The translations under genes and the position numbers were made by a program. A stretch of 64,000 bases of DNA from Orychophragmus violaceus (lineage: Eukaryota > Streptophyta > Magnoliopsida > Brassicales > Brassicaceae): the NCBI GenBank assembly GCA_030180135.1, contig CM058235.1, forward strand, positions 12,881,145-12,945,144, read 5' to 3'. Numbering within the stretch: position 1 is the first letter of the stretch; each line of letters begins with the position of its first letter. Below the pieces are notes generated by a model, which made no database searches, was not told where the DNA came from, and saw only the letters and a list, made by a program, of their open reading frames with translations. Shown here piece by piece: positions 1-9,621 of this stretch.

Positions 1-138
1 ATTGCTCTCATGATTTAAAAAGAAAAAGCTGGTGATAGGATTAACCAAGTTATCAATTTGTTTACCTTTAATATTTCTGTTTTGGTAAAAGATCAGATTG
101 AAAATACTGAATGTAACACTTAAATGGTTTTTTTCCAG

Positions 139-575
139 GAGTTCAGGACATGTCAATGGAAATCCCTGAGCTTCCGAAGCTTTTTGCCGTCCAAACCCAT
201 CTGTGAGACCTTACCAATCATCAGTATTTAAATACAATACATTGACCCGAGACAAAAAATTTACAACTTAGCAACTTACCAGGTATGTCTAACTACATCT
301 GTACTATTAAATCTCATGTCAAAACCTGGTTACAGTGTCTGAGCTTGTTTTTTTTTGCAGGTCAAATTCATTGACACATCAAAGAAAGTGACTACCATGG
401 AAGAACTGTACAGGTTCAAACATTATAAACTTGTGCTCTTAACTTCCTCTGTTTTTAAATTTCCAAGTGTTTGAACAAAGCGTTTAACTTTTCTTTAAGG
501 TGGTACCACATATTACCTATGCAATACAAGAGTGGATTGAGGGAGTAGCTAATGTTACTGTGGATGGAAAAGAAG
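139..575 (+). other. Unidentified exon-like pieces (possible gene remnant)
   Basis: Three short coding-looking stretches lie in order on the plus strand, two of them directly after intron-like acceptors. After a pyrimidine-rich ...CCAG at 138 the sequence reads VQDMSMEIPELPKLFAVQ before a stop. After a T-rich ...GCAG at 360 it reads VKFIDTSKKVTTMEELYRFK. Around 500-575 it reads VVPHITYAIQEWIEGVANVT and is followed by a GT donor-like GGTACT. I do not recognise the protein. It could be the edge of a gene that begins outside the window, or a captured gene fragment in the neighbouring Helitron-rich region. Frame and splice phase were not verified. Confidence 0.3.
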
Positions 576-947
576 GTACTTTAACTATAAAAATACTACC
601 AAGTACTTTAACTATATTACCTATGTTAGTTTCCTAGGGGTCTTATGATAGTTAGAGTGGTATTGAATACGATCCGTTTACTAAAAAGTAGTAAAGTTTA
701 TAAAACAAATCCACAAAACATTTAAAAGATAAATCTAATCCAATTAACCGGCTAAACTTTAAAAATAAAACATTACGATTCTTATCAGTCGTTTATAAAT
801 AAAGGATAGTTTGTAAAATTATTTATGTATGCAGTCATATATAATATAAAAACTAAACATGTGGTTATTCAAAGGTAACCATAATTTAAACTAAAAGTTT
901 TTAAAACCAATATACGATTTTGGTATCTTAGATTAGTTAAGAAACGA
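576..947. other. AT-rich stretch, no gene seen
   Basis: About 370 bp of AT-rich sequence. No reading frame, tRNA or repeat boundary is recognisable. Confidence 0.5.
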
Positions 948-1076
948 CTATAAGAAAACAAATATAAAGAAACGAACAATTAATATTAGAAACCTTTAAA
1001 GAAACAAACCATTAATATTAGAAAGTTTTTTAAAACCGCTATAAGAAAACAAATATAAAGAAACGAACCATTAATA

Positions 1077-1874
1077 TCTATACTATTAAAACAGGAAAGT
1101 TTGCCATGGTACATAAATGTTGTTCCCGGAATTTGCCCTTGATATTACTAGGATTTGTAACCTTTATTAAGGGTAAAACTGTAAAACAATGTATATTAAT
1201 GATTTAATTAAATTTCATTAAGAGTAATTAGGGAATATAACATTATCTCTACAATCCATGTTTCCAAACAAGACAATTATTAAACATGTAGTCAAACAAC
1301 CAAATTCTAATGGGTCCCACTTTCCTAATTAATTAAAATCAAAACAAATTAATTGATAAATATAATTAATAATTTATACATCAACTATTATATATAAATT
1401 AAGATTCTCTAATTTATGATTTAATTCAAAATATATTTATAATATATTTTAATATCTTTTTTAAATATATATATATATACATATTACGATTGATGTTTTT
1501 ACGATTGTACTTTTTAGCAAGTTTTTCCATCAAACTGAAAAATATTTAATTAATTAAACGGGTTGAAAAATTAATTAGCCAATCTCGATTATAAATTTTC
1601 TATAAAAAAAATCGCATATAGTAAATAATATAGTAAATAATTTCAGTTGATATATTTTAAACTTAATAAAAATAATAAAATGATTTCATACTTATATTAT
1701 TCAAATATTTGAAGCGTCAAATTATGATTTATGTTTGAATGGAGTTTTTAACGGATATTTCCATCAAATTTGCAAATTATATATACGACTACAACATGTA
1801 TTTTATAAAATAATATTTAGATAAATATAATAACAATTAAACATATACCACACAACTTTTACAATAGTTGTTTT

Positions 1875-1919
<45 letters not shown>

Positions 1920-2207
1920 TTTTTCCAAACTATGATCTTACGATACAACACATATTAAAATATATAATGTGAAATCGTTATTTTAATCTCTTAATCCTTA
2001 CGATATATCTCCTCCAAATAACACATAATTTATTTAAAAAAAAAAAAACTAAATTGCTAACTCACTGTTTATAATGTTGGTTAAACAATTATAATCAAAA
2101 TTAGATTACATAATTAAAAATCTAAACTACTATTAACAAAATGAATAAAAAATAAAATTTGTAAAGAAAATTAAACCCGCACTTTCTAAGTGCGGGTCAA
2201 AATCTAG
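1077..2207 (+). mobile_element. Non-autonomous Helitron, complete ends
   Basis: The 5' end is TCTATACTATTAAAACAGG, preceded by host A at 1076. The 3' end has a GC-rich hairpin (CCCGCAC at 2176-2182, loop, GTGCGGG at 2190-2196) followed by CTAG at 2204-2207 and then host T. 5'-TC, a subterminal hairpin, 3'-CTRR and insertion between A and T without duplication are the hallmarks of Helitrons. The 1.13 kb body is AT-rich, contains a (TA)n/T-run near 1877-1924, and has no Rep/helicase frame, so it must depend on another element. The uninterrupted flanking repeat supports the exact boundaries. Confidence 0.85.
1877..1924. repeat. (AT)n microsatellite followed by T-run
   Basis: About 17 AT units followed by 14 T residues, inside the Helitron body. 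No function is apparent. Confidence 0.9.
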
Positions 2208-2262
2208 TTAGTTTTTAAAACCACTATAAGAAAACAAATATAAAGAAACGAACCATTAATAT

Positions 2263-2642
2263 TGAAATTTTCTATGACTCTCCACTCTCCAATAGGAACA
2301 TGTTTTTTAACTGCCGTAACATACGCATTCTTGCATGAAGCATGAATCCTTGCCTGTTACGAAGTTCTAAACATAATAAAGCATTAGCATGTTTCTTATC
2401 AAAAATAAAACACGCATATGTTGTAAAACCGTATCATATATTAGACGCATTAGTAGCCTTTAAAAAATGGATTTAAATCTTATTGTATCATCTGCTAATA
2501 CCAACTCCAATGTTTCTCCAGACTGAACAGTGTATTGCTTCCAGGAGTAAAGCACTCTGACACGAATTCGCCAGCCAGTTTTGAAAGGTTTAACATCTGC
2601 AAGGTTAGTAAATCCAGCGTTTTTATTTGTAACACTCGACAT
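2263..2642 (-). pseudogene. RPA1-like (DUF223 OB-fold) N-terminal fragment
   Basis: The minus-strand ATG at 2642 opens a frame containing LADVKPFKTGWRIRVRVLYS and SGETLELVLAD, the first OB-fold strands of the plant RPA1-like/DUF223 family (single-stranded DNA binding, replication protein A large subunit). After a ~100 bp intron-like gap, a second piece at about 2263-2352 reads IHASCKNAYVTAVKKHVPIG and then EWRVIENF, the next part of the same domain. The homology then stops at the tandem repeat. A full RPA1-like protein has several OB folds and a zinc finger, so this is a truncated remnant. Autonomous plant Helitrons often carry RPA1-like genes, and Helitron ends flank this fragment, so a Helitron origin is likely; a decayed host RPA1 paralogue is the alternative. 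Confidence 0.7.
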
Positions 2643-2742
2643 TGGTTTAGAAACTATGTTTATGTGAGTTGTGAATGAATTATTGATTACTGCCTCGCTT
2701 ATTTATAGAAGCCAGAAGGTATACAAATCGATTTATTGAGAA

Positions 2743-2762
2743 TCTATACTATTAAAGGTCGA
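2743..2762 (+). mobile_element. Helitron 5' terminus (fragment)
   Basis: TCTATACTATTAAAG preceded by A matches the 5' end of the complete Helitron at 1077. A degenerate inverted version (CTTTAATAGTATATC) lies near 2929-2943. No hairpin plus CTRR end was found downstream in this orientation, so the element length is unknown. Confidence 0.55.
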
Positions 2763-3790
2763 ATATACATGGTAGATTTTAAAAAGAATATGCTGATATT
2801 ATGCTTGACTGTCAAGTATGATATCTCGCCATTAACCGCAAATGCATTTCATAGATATTAATGTCTAGATACATTTCACGCAAAAATATCTTGTTTAATT
2901 AGAGAATATATTTGTTAGGTTGTTTGCTTTAATAGTATATCTTTAATATAGGAATATGCGTAATTCGATTTTTATTTAGTAAAGTTTAGATATCTTTCAA
3001 TTTGTTTCGTAGGTTAATCAATATTCGAAATATTCTTTAGGGAAATCTTGTTAGATTTTGAATATCTCATTTACGGATTAGTTAAGTGAGCGTGTTTTAA
3101 TATTGTAAGCTATAAATTTGATAGTTAGTTTAGAAAATCTTTTTGGTGCAACAGCTTATGAATCTATAGTCCTAAAAGTGACTTGATACATTGAAGTTTT
3201 GAATGAAGTTTATTGTTATTTTAGATATGGAAAATAACATAGGCGATATGGTTGGTTAATTTAATGGAACATCATTCAAAATTAATTGGACAATTAATGG
3301 TTTTATAAATGTCGAATATATTGGTTTAGAAGACTATAAGCTTAACCATTTCTAAATTTTGCTAGATTAAAGCTTAACCATTTTGTTATTTTCGTGTAGG
3401 TGTCAACAAAAAAATCAACATGCCACAAGAAATACAAAAACGAAATGAGATTATTTGATGTATTGAGAGACGTGTCTCATAGGTTATTGAAATATATGTA
3501 ATCAGTTTAAGCTGAAGGCAATATTACGTGGTGGAATGTGTTCTCTTAAACCACAATCAATTTATGTACGGTTGTTTTGTTTTATTTGTGACTGGTTATT
3601 AAAACATTAGGAATGGTAAGGTTCGATTGACTTGGTTTACTATAATACGAATGGTTTGTTCAAAACCATAAATGTCGTATCATAATGTAAATGACCTAAA
3701 ACACCTTAATGAAAATCGAAAGTAACAAAAGATTCTCAATGGCATACAACGTAATTAAAACAAAAAGAGTGGGTTATTATTGTTTTGTAC
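2763..3790. other. AT-rich, gene-free stretch between Helitron termini
   Basis: About 1 kb of low-complexity AT-rich DNA. No open frame or RNA gene was recognised. It probably belongs to the body of one of the two Helitron fragments whose 5' ends delimit it. Confidence 0.4.
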
Positions 3791-3810
3791 TTCTGTTTTA
3801 ATAGTATAGA
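3791..3810 (-). mobile_element. Helitron 5' terminus, minus strand
   Basis: TTTTAATAGTATAGA ending at 3810 is the reverse complement of TCTATACTATTAAAA, with A as the preceding host base in element orientation. An element starting here and reading leftward would contain the RPA1-like fragment at 2263-2642 in sense orientation, as expected for an autonomous-type Helitron. Its 3' end was not identified. Confidence 0.55.
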
Positions 3811-3978
3811 TTATACTAAATCATCCTAAACCAACACTAAATTTGCTTATTCATCACTTATCCCAATATATGTTATCTGGAGGAGGCTTATGGTACTAGT
3901 CAAAGCAATACTCTCTGCAGCTTAGAAGACTACAGAAGAAAGCAGTTATCGCGTAAAAAATTAAGTTCTTACCAAACT

Positions 3979-4862
3979 TTGGGCCGTCCACCGCTAAAAG
4001 AAACAAAGACTAAGAGTTACCGCCTCAAATCCACTAGGAAATCCCCATATCACAGAGAAAACAAAGATGAGTGTGACGATTGTAACTCTCACCACATGAA
4101 TATATTCTTCACCCCTGTTTTCGGCGGAATTCATCTCTCAACGGGGAGGCTCATATCTCTTACATAGAAGTGGGTCCGTCTAACCAGAATCATACCCGAG
4201 CCTCTCAGAATCATTTCAATGCTCAAAGAAACTCAAACTATGAAAGATTTAACTCCAAGGAAAGTACCTTTCATATCAGGAACAGAGGATATCAGCCTCT
4301 TGCTTTACCTGTTTCTCTCTCCCGTACCCATAAATCGCAAATCTCTAGGACTCCTCCCCCAAATCCGCCTAGAGAAGCAATATCTCATCCTCGTTCTGAT
4401 GAAAGTGGAGAAGTTAACAGTGCAGAGAAAAGTAGTTCGCTAAAGAAAGATTATCTGAACCGATCCCACTTCCTTCAATTTAGGATTATCCAGTTCTTTG
4501 AGTGCACGTCTTCAAGAAGTTGAAGTTAAATATGTGTAGGAGGAGAATCAAGCTCAGTTCATCCTCAATGGCCCATGTCAAAAATCTCGCATACCAGAGG
4601 ATCAAGACCTTATGGAATCTGAGCCTTGTATACTTGTTTCTCTAAGGTTGGGGACACCGGCAGAGCAAAACATGAAACGTAATGCGAGGAAACCTGCGCC
4701 AACAGTTCCATCCACCTCTAAAGAAGCTATTTCTAAAGTCGTTGGCAAAAGGAAAGTGACAAAACATGCGCCCAATCTCATGGAAGCCAAAGCCTTCTCA
4801 AAGGCGCTAGCAGTAAAAAGCTTATCACCTCAAGAGAAACCACTGATGATCGTAAGAAACTA
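3979..4862 (+). pseudogene. LINE ORF1-like (gag-like) remnant
   Basis: Broken plus-strand frames run through GRPPLKETKTKSYRLKSTRK (3979 on), a Pro/Ser/Arg-rich segment (4170-4520) and LVSLRLGTPAEQ (4620 on), followed by a basic Lys-rich tail. This order, and the VSLRLG motif shortly before the ORF2 endonuclease, are typical of the C-terminal half of plant LINE ORF1 proteins (RNA-binding coat protein). Several stops and frame changes show that it is dead. The N-terminal half is not recognisable, so the left end of the LINE is uncertain. Confidence 0.6.
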
Positions 4863-4929
4863 GGTGCCAGTACAAGTGGAACGGCTGAAGATTTACCTTG
4901 TAATAAAGATTATGTACCATCAATGGTGA

Positions 4930-7900
4930 TTGTCCCGACAGCCACAAAAGGTAGAGTGGATTTTAAAATCCATCAAACCGGATTCCTTAAAGGTTATCAG
5001 TTGGAACTGTCAAGGTTCGGGAGGCGACTTGACAGATCCTAGACTCTGGGAGCTAAAAAAGTCTCACAACCTCGATGTCGTGTTTCTTTCAGAGACTAAA
5101 AACCAAGATACTTTTTTCATTAAAATTGCTAATTATTTGGATTTTAATATGCACTTTGTTGTACCACATATTGGATTGAGTGGAGGTCTTGCCCTCCTTT
5201 GGAAAAAGATGTTAACCTTACTGCTCTAGATTCGTCCTTGAACCACATTGATACCCGAGTGAACTACAGATCTAATGATATTCATACATTTTCATGCATT
5301 TAGGCTTGTATATAGTCATTGTTTTGACTTCTTTCCTCCATCATTCGCACCATTTTGTCGAGTCATTGTCGCATCTAGAGTCTAGAGTTGTGTAGGACTA
5401 GGAGTAGGCATTCTAGGCGTGCACTAGGAGTGTTTTCTGTGTTTTGCAGATGATTTGGAGTGCATGGAGCTAAGGTGAGCTTGGATCTCAAAGGACCAAG
5501 AAGGAAGCAGCAGGAGTCCATATCGGGTTCAATATCGGTTGGTTCAACCGATATGAACTCTCGGATTAAAATTCGAAGACGCATATCGGTTTGAATATCG
5601 GCCAGGTGGGCCGATACGTTTCCAAACCAGAAAAACCGAGAGTCCATATCGGCTTGGATATCGGCCGACCAAGCCGATACAGGAACCCAGAAAAGCCATA
5701 TCGGCCGGTGTACCGGTCCAGCAGACCGATACGCGTAGAGGAAGATGTTCCAGATCCGGGTCAACACCCGGTTTGTTCCAGGTTGACCCGGCTCGCACCC
5801 TAATGACTATTTAAGCCAAAAACCTATTTCTATTTGTTTTTAAGCAGTTTTTGATGTTATAAACTCTTTTGTAAGAACAAATTTGATTCTTGAGATTAAT
5901 CCAGTATTTTCTTCGTTATTCCTTCTACAAATCTTTCAATCCCTCACCAATCTCCATGATCAACTCTATTCCTATGAGTTTTGTTGATCTAGTTATGATT
6001 TGTGAGTAGTTCTCCATAGGCTTGTGGGTTGGGTAGGATTAGGCTGATTAGGGGTGATCAATAGGATTCTAGTAGTTAATTGTCTAAAATCTCATCTAGC
6101 AAAGTATGCTTAATGCCTAATTAATCTTGATCACATTGATTAGGATGTTTAGAATTTCTTGTTCACAACATGTTCGATGAAATTCCAGTATTTAGCTTTG
6201 TTAGGACTTTCATATTCTAGCACATGAAAATGTATGTCTAGGGTGATTGTTTGCTAATTGGAACCTGTTTGAATGCTCGTTTGATTTTAATTCACAAATG
6301 ATAATTTGTTCTTGAGTTAAGATTAAGTGAAGAATTGGTATTAAGAGATTAAACTGATTTACTTGGTGTGTTCCTTGCTAGGAGATTAGCTTTTAGAAGT
6401 TTGAATTAGGATTCCTTGATCATCCCGGGTCACCTATCCGTTGACCCTTACCCTTGAGCCTTACTTTCCCATTGATTGAATCGTTTGTTTATTAGCTTCT
6501 TGTTTACTTTGGTCTGATTTGCTTTGTTAGGATCGTTAGAAATTAAAAACCCAAATTGTTTGATTTGACTCTGAAGGATTAGTATTTGCTTGTTGGTTTT
6601 ATCCATCCCAGAATAGGTTCGATACCTCAAAGCTACTACGATAAGCTTGAGGAATTGGTACCTCAAAGGATTGCAAAATCCTAGTTATCATCTAACAACT
6701 TCCATCTCACTTGTATATAAAGTCCCCCACGTAAGGAAGAGCAACCAACTTTCTGGGATTTCATCTCGATGCTAGGCATTAACCGAGACTTACCTGGCTC
6801 ATGACTGGAGAATTTAATGACATCTTAGATAACTCGGAGAAAAAGGGAGGATCACCCAGATACGAAGGATCCTTCATCCCGTTAAAAGCTTCATCTCCTC
6901 GAATGGTCTGTGGGATTACACTCCGGTAACCCCTTATCATGGCATGGTACGAGGCAATTTATCCTCATCCAAGAAAGCCTTTATAGGGCGGTTGCAAGTT
7001 GCGATTGGTCAGAATCTTTCCCTTCAAGTCCCTTCGCTCGGAAAGATCGGACCATCGTCCTCTGCTTATTATCTCGACACCAAAAATATGCGGAAGAAGA
7101 GACCTTTTGGGTATGATAGAAGCCTAAGAAAAAACACAAAACAAGAGAGGTTATCGAGGAGGCTTGGCAAAAGGAAATATTAGAAAAGGTTGAAGACAAA
7201 ATCATCAGATGCCGTCATGCTTTGATTAATTGGTAAAAAGAGAAGAAGATCAACAATGCTAAAGCCATTTGTGACCTACATCAGGCACTTGAATCAGCTT
7301 TAACAATGACGCCACCAAATCAGTTACATATCACTGAGATCACTGCAAATCTGTCTAAGGCTTACAAATACAAGTAGATTTTTGTGGCTAAATAGCGGAG
7401 ACAGTAACTCCAAATTCTTCCATTCGGTCACTAAGACCAGACGAGCCATAAATAGACTTACGATGATAGAAAATGAGGATGGTCAGGCTGCTTTCGAAGA
7501 AGACCATATAGGAGGAGTTTTCAGCCACTACTACCAATCCCTCTTTACTTCGAAGGGTAATAGTGATCTCATGGCAGTTGATGAAGCGCTCTCATAAAAT
7601 GTAACACCTGCTATGAATAGCATGTTCTGCTCGATCCCAATTGCTGAAGAAATACACATGACCATCTTTGGATCCGGATATCAATGAAACTCATGTATGT
7701 CTCATTCCCAAAGGCTCAGCTCAGAACTCTCCATGGGATTATAGGATTATAGCTCTCTGCAATGTTCGGTACAAGATTATAGCTAAGATACTCACATCCC
7801 GACTTCAAAATTTCTTACTCCTTGATCTCGCAACATCAATCAACATTTTTCCCGGACGAGCTATCTCGGATAACGTCCTAGTTACCCATGAGACATTGCA

Positions 7901-8110
7901 TTTCCTTAAGATTTTGGAAGCAACGAAGAGATTCTCTATGGCGGTGAAAACTGACATGAGCAAAGCTTATGATCGGATGAAATAGAATTTCTTAAAGCAA
8001 GGTCACACCCATTCGTCACCTCGGTCTCCTATTCATTCTTGATCAACGGTTCCCCTCATGGTTTTGTAATCCCAACAAGAGGTTTGAGACAAAGAGACCC
8101 TCTTTTGTTT
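4930..8110 (+). pseudogene. LINE ORF2 remnant: endonuclease and reverse transcriptase
   Basis: This is a non-LTR retrotransposon ORF2, which makes an AP-type endonuclease and a reverse transcriptase for target-primed integration. The N-terminal endonuclease is visible at 4930-5270 (VISWNCQG, VVFLSETKN, GLSGGLALLWK). It resumes at 6696 after a solo LTR with TGEFNDILDNSEKKGG, NGLWD and SWHG-type motifs. Reverse transcriptase motifs follow: HVCLIPKG, YRIIALCNVRYKIIAKILT, PGRAISDNVL and MAVKTDMSKAYDRM (7668-7985), then LRQRDPLF near 8100 where homology ends. The YADD active-site block and the RNase H/C-terminal part are missing. Multiple stops and frameshifts are present, so it is inactive and 3'-truncated. 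Confidence 0.85.
5276..6690. mobile_element. Solo LTR (Gypsy, Athila-like) inside the LINE
   Basis: A 1,415 bp block begins TGATATTCAT and ends GTTATCA, with a perfect 5 bp target-site duplication TCTAA at 5271-5275 and 6691-6695. Removing the block and one TSD restores the LINE endonuclease reading frame. The TGATA start resembles the Athila LTR found at 45-56 kb in this window. No internal region, PBS or polypurine tract is present, so this is a solo LTR left by LTR-LTR recombination. It holds four hairpin modules built on CATATCGG (5518-5741). It has no coding capacity; the short frames in it are incidental. Confidence 0.85.
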
Positions 8111-9029
8111 CAATTCGATCTTTGGTTTTTGGGTAACTCAGTTCTCCATTTTAGAATATGTTTAGGTAACTAGAAAAACGATTCAGTTAATATACTCGAA
8201 AATTTGTCGAATATCCAAATCATCCAAATTATCGAAACTATCTGAATTACCCAAGATAACCGATCCCAATTACCTAAAAATATATGAACTATCCGAAAAT
8301 CAAAACAATTGAAAAAAAAGTTGGTTAAATCCTGAAAATTTTGTTTATTTTTTTCTAAGAAAATATAACTAATGAGATTCATTTTTGGAGTATTTGGTTT
8401 GAAATAACTAAAATTTTTGAATTTGTAAATAAAATTCAAGTGTTTTAGTTATTTAACTGTAAATATAACCAATATTTTAATATATATTATATTTAGAATA
8501 TCTCGTTTCTATATCATTTCACTCCTGATATCCAAAATATTTTAAACAAGGATTCATTCAAGTTGTCGTGTTATCTAGTTAAGTTCCAAATTGAATAATT
8601 TTCCTTCGGTACAATTCAGTTTTTGGTTTCCGATCTTTTGCGTAGGCTTAATCTAGTTTTTCATTATCTTTTTTTTTATATAAAAAATCTATTAATGAAA
8701 AGTTAAAAGTGATATAGTCATCGACAACAAAAAAACCTTCACTCGATCGACGTCGGTAAGCTTCCAAAGCCTTAACATCGGTCTAGCCTCTGTCTTTTCC
8801 TTCTTTGCTTAGTTTGGTTTGTATTTTTCGTAAGCTTTTAGCTTTGTATTTTCAGGTAATGGATCTTTTTGGCACCTCTAGATCCGGTTTCTTTCTTGGT
8901 TCTGGCTCCACCATCTTTATGTATGTTTGTTTGTTTTTCATTCTCTTACTTCTAGTGGTGAATGTTCCGTTTGTTGGAGGAGCGCTCTTCCTGGGATCTT
9001 GTGACAACATATCGGGTTTTTTCGGTGAC
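8111..9029. other. Unassigned AT-rich DNA and host sequence at the Copia insertion
   Basis: From 8111 to about 8700 the sequence is AT-rich with diffuse TTCGGTTT/ATCCGAA-like motifs resembling 38.57-39.13 kb, probably transposon debris. 8700-9029 has a T-rich, intron-like composition with an ATG at 8860. It continues after the Copia element at 14515. No protein family was recognised in either half. Confidence 0.4.
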
Positions 9030-9034
9030 CGTGT

Positions 9035-9405
9035 TATTGGAATGGAGATCATAGAAGATCAATGTGCTATTAGTCATGAGAGGTCTTGGAGTAACCAAAC
9101 TAGAAGAGAAGCATCTGTGAATAGTACCCGCGGATGAACAGTAAAAACAGTTTTGGTTACTTAAGATACTTTGGGCTAGCTTCCCTTGTAAGCTAAAATA
9201 TGTGGACAATTATTAGCCACATGATTTAGGATTAGCCTAACAACTCTTTCTCTATATTGTACTCTCTGATTTTAAAATTCAAATCTAAGGAGACATATTC
9301 TCTTCTCCAATTCTCTCTCTACTCTCTCTCTTGTTCTTATTCTCTCAAACTCTCTCTAATCCTTTAATCTTGTTATACTCTGATTTATACTCTGAAATTC
9401 TAACA
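9035..9405 (+). repeat. Copia 5' LTR (371 bp)
   Basis: Begins TATTGGAATGG and ends ATTCTAACA directly before the primer-binding site. CT-rich TTCTCTCTCT stretches near 9300-9355 probably belong to the R/U5 part. It should supply the element's promoter and poly(A) signals. Confidence 0.93.
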
Positions 9406-9418
9406 TGGTATCAGAGCT
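9406..9418 (+). other. Copia primer-binding site
   Basis: TGGTATCAGAGCT lies immediately after the 5' LTR and is complementary to the 3' end of plant initiator tRNA-Met, the usual Copia primer. Confidence 0.93.
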
Positions 9419-9621
9419 ATAAGCTCCTGTACCTATTCACTTCCGCAAATCTTGTGTTCTTGAATCTTGTTCTAAACTCTGATTTTTCTTGTTCTTGAAT
9501 TTGTTCTTGAAGTTCTCTAAGAAACCACATTTGTCTTGAAAGTATACTGCTCTTAAGATCTTTTCTTGGTTTTCTAAAACTTTTGTGTGCTCTCTTTATC
9601 TTGAATACTCCCTCCATAACA

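Larger units (their letters stand above)
948..2262. repeat. Imperfect tandem repeat split by a Helitron
   Basis: A core CTATAAGAAAACAAATATAA followed by AGAAACGAACCATTAATAT occurs at 948, 1039 and 2224. The first two copies are 91 bp apart. The last junction is interrupted by the Helitron at 1077-2207; joining the flanks (1076 to 2208) restores a repeat unit. On the minus strand this repeat directly continues the RPA1-like fragment at 2263-2642, so it may be decayed coding or intronic sequence of that gene. Confidence 0.6.

Noticed and set aside
4930..5229. A separate host endonuclease gene
   Set aside because: It is the first part of a LINE ORF2 whose remaining domains continue after the solo LTR.
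9583..9621. Upstream ATG (MCALFILN) as the Copia start
   Set aside because: Gag homology begins at the ATG at 9622; the 13 extra residues are unlike Copia gag starts.
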